From positions 186,001 through 250,000 of the forward strand of contig BGZK01000103.1 in NCBI GenBank assembly GCA_005406025.1: a stretch of 64,000 nt of DNA. Direction: 5' to 3'. This document shows, piece after piece, positions 61,424 to 64,000 of this stretch. The notes beneath the pieces are model-generated. The model was not told the origin of the DNA. It was given only the letters and a program-made list of their open reading frames with translations, and searched no databases. Each line of letters starts with the position of its first letter. Within the stretch, counting starts at the first letter, position 1. Made by a program: the position numbers and the translations under genes. The DNA is from Eumeta japonica (taxonomy: Eukaryota; Arthropoda; Insecta; Lepidoptera; Psychidae).

Positions 61424-63758
61424 AAAGGAATATCGGTACAACAGAATTTTTCTCTATTTTACGATATACGTTACGTTTTACTTACACTTTACGAGAAACT
61501 GCATTGGTGCACCCCGCTGGTATAGTCTTATAAACAAGGTACATATATTTTTATTATCCATCGTTGTTCGTAACATAAAACGGTTTAATATTTTATCAAA
61601 GACCAGATGGCTTTTTTATTATATGATCGGCGACAGCATGGCGCAAGTCGCTGGCGCCTCAATCGAATTCAATGTCAACCACGATTTAAAAACAACAGAC
61701 CGGCTTTATCTTATCAATAAACTACATATGTCACGTGGTACGATGATCACCAGTTTATGGCCGTTAACCGGACATAGAGCGGTCAAGATCCATTTAGCTA
61801 CATTTATTTTGTTGTTTACGACTTATTAAAACATTCAATGTCATTGCCGCCGATTTGTGTAACTTGATACGGTAGTGAATATTACAGATCTCATTATTCA
61901 CTCATTCCCGAAATGAAGTTTGTTTTCCAAGGGAAATATGTTATTCTATATTTTTATTGATAGTCGAACAAATGTAGGACAAATGGAATAGTTGTTGGAT
62001 CACCTGGGTAATAAATGTCTAACTTTTACAACACCAACGAATGTATCGAAAATATACGCCAAAATCAAAATATTATTAGTTATAATTTCATTAAAAACAG
62101 TAATTAATCTATACGTAACGCGGAGTTATAATTTTTATTAATAATGGTTAAAAAATAACTTTAAGATGACAAATTGAAATCAGATAAGTGGTTTGGATGA
62201 TATCCATAAGTTTTTAAACGTCAACGGTTACCTCATCAAATAAAAAGAATGAAATGAATAAATTAGGTACTTTAAACATGTTATGTGTACTTATAACAAA
62301 TTATCCGCTTGACATTATTATAAAGTTGTACAAATCTTTTTTTCTCAGCGGTGTTAATAAATATCATTCCTTTAATAATTAATAAAACAACATTGTATTT
62401 GATAAACTTAACACTGAAGTAAATGTATCATAATTTTGCGAAGTACTGCAATTTTAGTAGTAAAACCGATATAATATTAATATCACCACTGACCGACCGT
62501 TCATCGTGACGTGGATTGTTAAATAGGAAACTTACTTATCTTTTGAAATCAATGCTATGCGAATCTATGTAATTTTACGTACTTCTACCTAATAAAAGAA
62601 AAGAAAAACTATAGTTTAATATTAAAGAAATATCAAACTAAACAAAAAATATTTCTGCACATGCAGTAAGTTAGGTGCCTAGAAATACTAAGTATCTGGT
62701 ACGCATGTTAGGTACTGAAAGGAACGTGCTTTTCTTCAAAATATCATGATGGTTGGAAATCTATTATTATTTTTCCATAAAAACCGCCAATTTCATTACC
62801 TACTGTACACATTAGGTCTTATTATCAGTTACATGGATGACGTCATCATGATAGATTTGTATACAGTATTTTTATATATCGATCTGTGTATCGATAGTAC
62901 CTGGAAATGATAATAAAAGTCACTGTGTCATTTCAAGAAATGACGAATACTCCAACATTCTTCGGTGACAAGACTTTTCTAGGATATCTATTTACTACCC
63001 CCCCAATATTGACTTCACCTACGAGTACAGTTGATGTTAAACCTTATTCCATCGCATACAACCGAATAAGACCTCTTCAATGCCTATACTGCCACAATAG
63101 GACATACAAGAAATTATTACCTTCAGACTTTATCATGAACAGAGTCGGTAGAGTCGGTTATCTAAATCGATAACCATATTCATCAAAATGTTCATACATT
63201 TATTATATATATAATCCATAAAAATGTATATAAAACTTTGTGTGGAACGAAAAAGGAAGAAGTAGGATGTATTAAACGTAATCGGTAACGTTATATTAAA
63301 TCTTGAAACAATGGTGCTTACTTCACTTTTATATCCTCATAAGTACGGTAAGTAAATAAAATACATTGGTTTCTTCGCAACACGAACCAATACTCTAATT
63401 TTCTGTTTAAAAATTCGAAACAAATGTACGGCTTGCAACAGCAATCACAGGGTCTCGTATATCATTAAGAAAACATCTCTCGAAACCACATACGGACTCG
63501 ATAAACAAACGGCCCCACTCACGACGCCACAAGGTTCTGCGGAGCCGCGACGGGAGCGGCGCCGGCGCCGGCGCCGCGGGACACGCGCTCCGATATATTA
63601 GCGGCGTGTTATTGTCCATCAAAGTCACTGCTAGAAATAGCCACGTCGGTGCCGTGATTGACAATTAACCGCAAACAGCAAGTGATGCGTGTTATAATAC
63701 GCGAGCGAATAAACAAAGTGAAATCTAATAGCAGCACGACAATGGCGCCCCGTGCTTA
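61424..63758. other. Gene-poor region
   Basis: AT-rich, with no recognised exon. It has a moderately GC-rich stretch at 61620-61800, and a CpG-rich patch at 63515-63610 with GGAGCGGCGCCGGCGCCGGC. Confidence 0.4.
63515..63612. promoter_or_regulatory. CpG-rich patch, possible promoter or 5' exon
   Basis: CpG-dense palindromic core (GGCGCCGGCGCCGGCGCC). On the minus strand its downstream edge has a donor-like GTGAGTGGGG near 63518. It could therefore be an upstream exon of a minus-strand gene such as Cas; this is speculative. Confidence 0.2.
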
Positions 63759-63949
63759 GGCCTCGTCTACAAGCGCTGGTAAAATAATAAGTTTGAAAAA
63801 TTACGACTCGGACATTGTTCTAGTTTGTGATTTCAATGTAGTTCAAGGCAGTTAAACATTGCAATTTTTATGTTAATGTTGAGTATGAATAATCTGAAGC
63901 TTGTACGTTGTATTTTGTATCAATAAAACAAATGCGTTAAGACGAGGCC
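63759..63949. mobile_element. Small MITE-like element
   Basis: A 191-bp AT-rich segment bounded by GGCCTCGTCT and its exact complement AGACGAGGCC. The GC-rich ends contrast with the interior. No coding capacity. Confidence 0.5.
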
Positions 63950-64000
63950 CCAGAAATATTTTAAACAATGGAAGGTGTGACCTGCCGTAATGTCTCTGGG

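Overview
The window looks like lepidopteran (moth or butterfly) nuclear DNA. It is very AT-rich and has short phase-matched exons with GT-AG introns, insect-type protein families, several GC-rich coding exons embedded in AT-rich sequence, and many short mobile elements. All calls come from reading the sequence; no database search was run.

Left end (1-1.74 kb, minus strand): the first coding exon of the N-terminal acetyltransferase catalytic subunit NAA10 (ARD1), cut by the window edge, and just upstream of it a two-exon gene for a 68-residue SMIM13-like membrane microprotein. From about 3.6 to 4.6 kb lies a GC-rich repetitive insertion. From 4.67 to 9.03 kb lies a decayed DNA transposon that I interpret as ISL2EU type (IS5/PIF-Harbinger related). 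It has a plus-strand SWIM zinc finger/YqaJ nuclease gene facing a minus-strand THAP/DDE transposase gene, and both are frameshifted. A dispersed repeat follows (9.6-10.4 kb).

Middle (11.25-25 kb): a nine-exon plus-strand gene (419 residues) encodes two Myb/SANT-like domains and a C-terminal coiled coil. It faces, tail to tail, a seven-exon minus-strand gene for the p130Cas/BCAR1-family adaptor: SH3, a short YxxP region, a serine-rich helical region, the YDYV Src-SH2 site and the C-terminal Cas domain. An uncharacterised 79-residue hydrophobic ORF lies between the two 3' ends.

Right part (25-64 kb): I find no convincing gene. It is probably the long 5' intron and/or upstream regulatory region of the Cas gene, whose first coding exon or 5'UTR is not identified. 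It holds a mariner pseudogene, two almost identical 475-bp repeats, SINE/LINE and MITE relics, several long hairpins, and isolated GC/CpG-rich patches that may be regulatory.

The host genes are unrelated housekeeping or signalling genes: co-translational N-acetylation, a small membrane protein, a putative DNA-binding protein and an adhesion adaptor. I see no shared pathway. The most unusual content is the small spliced gene, the two-gene transposon, the tandem-Myb gene and the layered repeats.
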